DNA from: an uncultured Campylobacter sp.
Lineage (GTDB): Bacteria > Campylobacterota > Campylobacteria > Campylobacterales > Campylobacteraceae
NCBI RefSeq assembly: GCF_938030785.1
Contig: NZ_CALHIK010000099.1
Span: 1 to 17,678 of the forward strand
Length of the DNA: 17,678 nucleotides
Reading direction: 5' to 3'
Below the pieces are notes generated by a model. It was not told the DNA's origin and ran no database searches. It was given only the letters and a program-made list of their open reading frames with translations. The position numbers were made by a program, and so were the translations under genes. Shown one piece after another: positions 14,369 through 17,678 of the stretch; the stretch's first letter is position 1, and each line of letters starts with the position of its first letter.

Positions 14369-16789
14369 TTAAAATTTTATCTTCGACGGCTCCATCGGCT
14401 TGCTGTAGAAGTAGCCCTGCATATACCTGATCCCCATCTCCTCTAAGATCATCGATATTTCGTGGTTTTCGACGTATTCGGCGATGAGCTCGTAGCCCTG
14501 CTTTTTCGCAAAGCCCGCGATCGTTTCGACGATAGCGCGCGAGTTTTTGTCGTTTGCGATGTTTTTGATGAGCGCTCCGTCGATCTTTATGTAATCCACG
14601 TCGAGCGTTAAAATTCTATAGTAGTTGGAGTACCCGCTGCCAAAATCGTCTATCGCGATGGTGCAGCCATAGTTTTTGGCCACGGCGATGAAACTGCGCA
14701 GGCTCTCGTAATCGTCGAACTCCTCGCTTTCTAAAATTTCGATGAAGAGGTTTGAAGCGTTGGGGCTGGATGCGAGCTTTTTAAAAAGCAGCTCCTTGAT
14801 GCCTTCGTTTGCGATGTCGAAATATGAAAGATTGATGCTAAATTTAGTTCCCGCGAAGCGATCCAGCAGGCGAAACGCCTCGTCTATCACCACGCGCGTT
14901 AGCGGGATGTAGAGCGAGGTCTGTTTCGCGATATCGATAAACTCGCCCGGGCAGCGCGTCTTGCCGGAGCGGTCAATGAGGCGGATTAGGATTTCATAGA
15001 CCAGCGGGACGTAGTCGCTGTCGTTGGTGCCGTAAGTGTTGCCGCTCATATCTCTGCGCGTGATGTCGAAGATCGGCTGGACGAGGACGAAGACCTGGTT
15101 TTTTTTGATCGCGTTTTGGATCGTGTTGATCATGATCTGGTTTTGCAGATACTTCTCTTCGATGACGTTTGGACGCGAGTAAAAGCCCACGTGCTCGTTT
15201 TTGCCCTGCGCCTCATACATCGCCATAACCGCCTGAAAGACTCTATTTGCGCCGCCCGCTACGTCGGCTCGCTCGCTGACGCCTATCGTGACGTTTAGAG
15301 GCGCGGAGGCAAAGCCCTCGGTCGTGTGGAGGTTAAAGACTTTGTCGGTGAAGTATTTATTTATAATCTCCACGTCGCGCGTGATGTTTGAGCCCTCGTA
15401 AAATAGGCAAAACTCGTCGGATTGGATGCGGAAAATTTTAGCTTTGATCTCGTTTGATTCGATACACATCGCAAGCGTGCGCGCAAAGGAGCGCAAAATT
15501 TCATTCGTCGTCTCCGCCTTGTAAAAGAGCCGCAAATTTGCAAAATTTACGATCGTAAGATAGATCGCGATGCCCGTTTTCTCGGCGTTTATCAGCTCGT
15601 AAAGCGCCGCTTCGTTGCCTTGATTCGTAAGATGATCGATATAGACCTGGTTGGTTAAATTTTCCTTTGCCCCAGCAAGTGCCAGCCGCATGATCTCAAG
15701 CTGAGTGACGTCCTTTGCAAACAGCGCATACACGGGCGATTTTTGCGGCGCGGCGATATTTACGATCTTTAGACTCACGTCCACCGACTCGCCGTTTTTG
15801 CAGATCAGGCGGGTGTCTTTGGCGTCTTTGTTAGCGAGATTTAAAATTTCGCCGCGCTTATTCTCAGGCGCCAAAATTCCGACGTCCGCGCCCTTTAGCT
15901 CGTCCTGCTCGTAGCCGAATAGGCTTAGTGCCTGGTTATTCGCATAAAAAATTTTAAAATTCTCATCCGCCAAAAGCGCTCCTTCGCTCGCCTCGTCGCA
16001 CAGCGCGCGATACGGCGCTAGCGTGCGCTTAAAGCGCAGAGCGTCGGAATTTATGATGTAGGTAAGCAGCAAAAACGAAAGAAACACCGCCGTATAGATC
16101 ATCGTCATCTGTGTGAACGAGCCGTAAAACTCGTCGCTGGCGTAGGAAAATCGCTGGCGTAGGTTCGCAAAGCGCATATTAAGCTGCGAAAGCCCGTCGG
16201 TGACGATGCGGTTTTGGCGCTCGAAATTCTTTACTATCTCGCGCGCGATACCGACGAATGCGACCTCGTTTAGATCCGAGGCCTCGGCGCCGTCCAGAGC
16301 ATTTTGCAGCGCGGAGATTTCGGAGCGGTTTTTGTAATTAAGCCCTAAAATTTGCGAGTAAATTTTGATGAGTTTGGGCCCTTTGCCGCCGGCTAAAAAT
16401 TTTTGCTCCAGGCTTTGCAAAAGGACTAAATTTTGCGAATTTAGCGCGCCGAGCTCGTCCAGCAAAGCGATCTTTTCGCTAAAGGCGCTTTTGACCCCCT
16501 TTACGTCGTTTAAAAGCCCGCTTCTAGCGATGATCTCGCTGTTTTCTAAATCCTCGATGACCTGATAAATTCCGCGCATATCGGCATTTGCGATCGAAAA
16601 GTCCCGCCTGGCGTTTTTGGCGTCAAATAGAATATTTAAGCGGTTATCGGCGTTATCGACCAAGGCTAGCTCGCGCGTGATAGTGCCGAAGCTCGCTATC
16701 TCTTTTAGCGACGAGAAATAGCTGATCGCGACGGCTATGCCAAGAGCCATAATCCCGCCCATCAAAATCCACATTATCTTATCTCTCAT
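14369..16789 (-). CDS. Membrane PAS-GGDEF-EAL protein, probable c-di-GMP phosphodiesterase
   Basis: This 806-residue signalling protein has a transmembrane helix (5-25), an all-helical periplasmic sensor (26-227, resembling the DAHL type), a second helix (228-247), a PAS domain (about 258-365), a GGDEF domain (about 370-540) and an EAL domain (about 545-806). The GGDEF active site is degenerate: RIQSDEF at 454-460 in place of RxGGDEF. The EAL site looks intact, with YEILIR (598-603), NLS (653-655), E684, DDFGSGYS (714-721), K735, E771 and Q791. It should therefore break down c-di-GMP at the membrane. A start 30 bases further upstream is possible, but ATG at 16789 is chosen because AAGGAG lies eight bases before it. 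It overlaps the end of the upstream peroxidase gene by 11 bases, implying co-translation. Confidence 0.92.
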   Translation of the reverse strand: MRDKIMWILMGGIMALGIAVAISYFSSLKEIASFGTITRELALVDNADNRLNILFDAKNARRDFSIANADMRGIYQVIEDLENSEIIARSGLLNDVKGVKSAFSEKIALLDELGALNSQNLVLLQSLEQKFLAGGKGPKLIKIYSQILGLNYKNRSEISALQNALDGAEASDLNEVAFVGIAREIVKNFERQNRIVTDGLSQLNMRFANLRQRFSYASDEFYGSFTQMTMIYTAVFLSFLLLTYIINSDALRFKRTLAPYRALCDEASEGALLADENFKIFYANNQALSLFGYEQDELKGADVGILAPENKRGEILNLANKDAKDTRLICKNGESVDVSLKIVNIAAPQKSPVYALFAKDVTQLEIMRLALAGAKENLTNQVYIDHLTNQGNEAALYELINAEKTGIAIYLTIVNFANLRLFYKAETTNEILRSFARTLAMCIESNEIKAKIFRIQSDEFCLFYEGSNITRDVEIINKYFTDKVFNLHTTEGFASAPLNVTIGVSERADVAGGANRVFQAVMAMYEAQGKNEHVGFYSRPNVIEEKYLQNQIMINTIQNAIKKNQVFVLVQPIFDITRRDMSGNTYGTNDSDYVPLVYEILIRLIDRSGKTRCPGEFIDIAKQTSLYIPLTRVVIDEAFRLLDRFAGTKFSINLSYFDIANEGIKELLFKKLASSPNASNLFIEILESEEFDDYESLRSFIAVAKNYGCTIAIDDFGSGYSNYYRILTLDVDYIKIDGALIKNIANDKNSRAIVETIAGFAKKQGYELIAEYVENHEISMILEEMGIRYMQGYFYSKPMEPSKIKF

Positions 16790-17669
16790 CTGCTTTACTC
16801 CTTGGAATTTGCCCCTCAAGCGTAGCTAAAAAGCTCATCAGATCATCCGCCTCCGCCTCGCTTAGATCGTATTTTAAAAGCTCCTTTGCGACGCGCTTCA
16901 TCGCCGTGCGCAGATCCTGCTCGCCGTTTATATAGGGCGCGGTTTTCGTGATATTTCGCAGGCTCGGTACGCGGTGCAGCTCGTAGCCGTCGGGGGTGAG
17001 TCTGCGCTTTTGCTCCCGCGCTTTTTCGGCGGAATTTTGCCCGCCGCTCGGACGCAGCTTGGCAAAGCTGTTTGTGCCTAAATTTACGCCGTTGTGGCAG
17101 ACCGAGCAGAGCCGCACGAATATGACGTAACCCGAATATTCGCGCTCGTTTAAGGCGCTCTCGCCGCGCAAAAAGCGATCAAATTTAGAATTTACCGCGG
17201 TTTTGGATTTTAAAAACTCCGCCAGCGCGTCGATAAAATTTTCTACGTTCGCCTTACCGTAAATTTTATAAAACGCCTCTTTGTAGGCCAAATTTTCGTT
17301 TATGATCTGCAAAATTTCATCTTCGCGCGCGCCGAGCTCGCGCTCGTCAAAAACAGATGCCCCAATCCTTGCGTTAAATCCCGCGAAGTTTTCCTCGCCC
17401 AGATACCGATCGATAAAGTAGGAATTTAAAATCGTAGGCACCTGCCCATCCTGCACCGAAGCGCCCGAATCGTTTAGGTAAAAATTATGGCAGCTCTCGC
17501 AGGAGCGGGACTGCGCGTTAAATTTAGTATCTTTAAATATCATCTCGCCAAGCTTTGCTTTGCGCTCATCAAGGCTAGGCATCGCAAGCGGCGAGAAAAG
17601 ATTACCGCAAAGCCCCAAAACCGGCGCCAGGCTAAATATAAAACAGCTTAAAGCTCGCTTCGATCTCAT
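16779..17669 (-). CDS. Di-heme cytochrome c peroxidase / MauG family protein
   Basis: This 296-residue periplasmic protein has a signal peptide (1-22) and two c-type haem sites, CESCH (57-61) and CSVCH (188-192), one in each half as in bacterial cytochrome c peroxidases and MauG. Family landmarks include FDTKFN-like KDTKFN before haem 1, VPTILNSYF after it, and RVPSLRNITKTAPY near the C-terminus. The usual FHDG after the last motif is replaced by INGEQDL, and the WDGRA segment after haem 1 is altered, so catalytic behaviour may differ. It would reduce peroxide or oxidise a protein partner. An in-frame TAA just upstream (17673-17675) limits the start to this ATG or later. No ribosome binding site is visible in the nine bases available. 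It is co-transcribed with the c-di-GMP gene. Confidence 0.88.
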   Translation of the reverse strand: MRSKRALSCFIFSLAPVLGLCGNLFSPLAMPSLDERKAKLGEMIFKDTKFNAQSRSCESCHNFYLNDSGASVQDGQVPTILNSYFIDRYLGEENFAGFNARIGASVFDERELGAREDEILQIINENLAYKEAFYKIYGKANVENFIDALAEFLKSKTAVNSKFDRFLRGESALNEREYSGYVIFVRLCSVCHNGVNLGTNSFAKLRPSGGQNSAEKAREQKRRLTPDGYELHRVPSLRNITKTAPYINGEQDLRTAMKRVAKELLKYDLSEAEADDLMSFLATLEGQIPRSKADER

Positions 17670-17678
17670 CGCTTATCA

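Overview
The window looks like chromosome from an epsilonproteobacterium, most likely a Campylobacter of the more GC-rich oral or gut group (C. gracilis, C. showae, C. rectus and relatives). The signs are intergenic DNA packed with AAATTT/AAAATTTT words, AAGGA-type ribosome binding sites close to the starts, short intergenic gaps, Hcp-type cysteine repeat proteins and Campylobacter-like families throughout. The species call is inference. No tRNA, rRNA, CRISPR array, transposase or integrase was found.

Layout. (1) 98-4331 is an iron-acquisition module: a TonB-dependent outer-membrane receptor and a PepSY inner-membrane protein on the minus strand, divergent from an AraC/PchR-type regulator, with a dyad over the receptor promoter region. 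(2) 4554-7054 holds three tandem minus-strand periplasmic amino-acid-binding proteins with no permease or ATPase beside them. All three share a conserved cysteine pair, and the middle one has a changed ligand pocket. (3) 7366-9356 has a small four-helix CopD/HemJ-like membrane protein and a Na+/H+ antiporter family protein. They are separated by an 8-bp tandem repeat bounded by a GC-rich inverted repeat. (4) 9449-11752 has a TerC-like DUF475 membrane protein and a convergent DUF3137 protein, with repeats and a hairpin between them. (5) 11887-13667 has a BCP-like peroxiredoxin and two secreted cysteine-rich Sel1/Hcp-type proteins. (6) 13668-14368 is a 701-base gene-poor stretch with AT-rich repeats and a short tRNA-3'-end-like sequence. 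(7) 14369-17669 is an overlapping minus-strand pair: a di-heme cytochrome c peroxidase/MauG-type protein followed by a membrane-bound PAS-GGDEF-EAL protein. Its GGDEF site is degenerate and its EAL site looks intact.

How the genes may work together. The first module would import a ferric siderophore or haem across the outer membrane and possibly release iron at the inner membrane, under a ligand-responsive regulator. The three binding proteins probably feed a transporter encoded elsewhere. The peroxidase/c-di-GMP pair suggests a link between periplasmic redox or peroxide state and c-di-GMP breakdown. Most genes belong to known families. I see no clear undescribed system. The best leads are the peroxidase/c-di-GMP operon, the orphan binding-protein triplet, and the 8-bp repeat upstream of the CopD-like gene.
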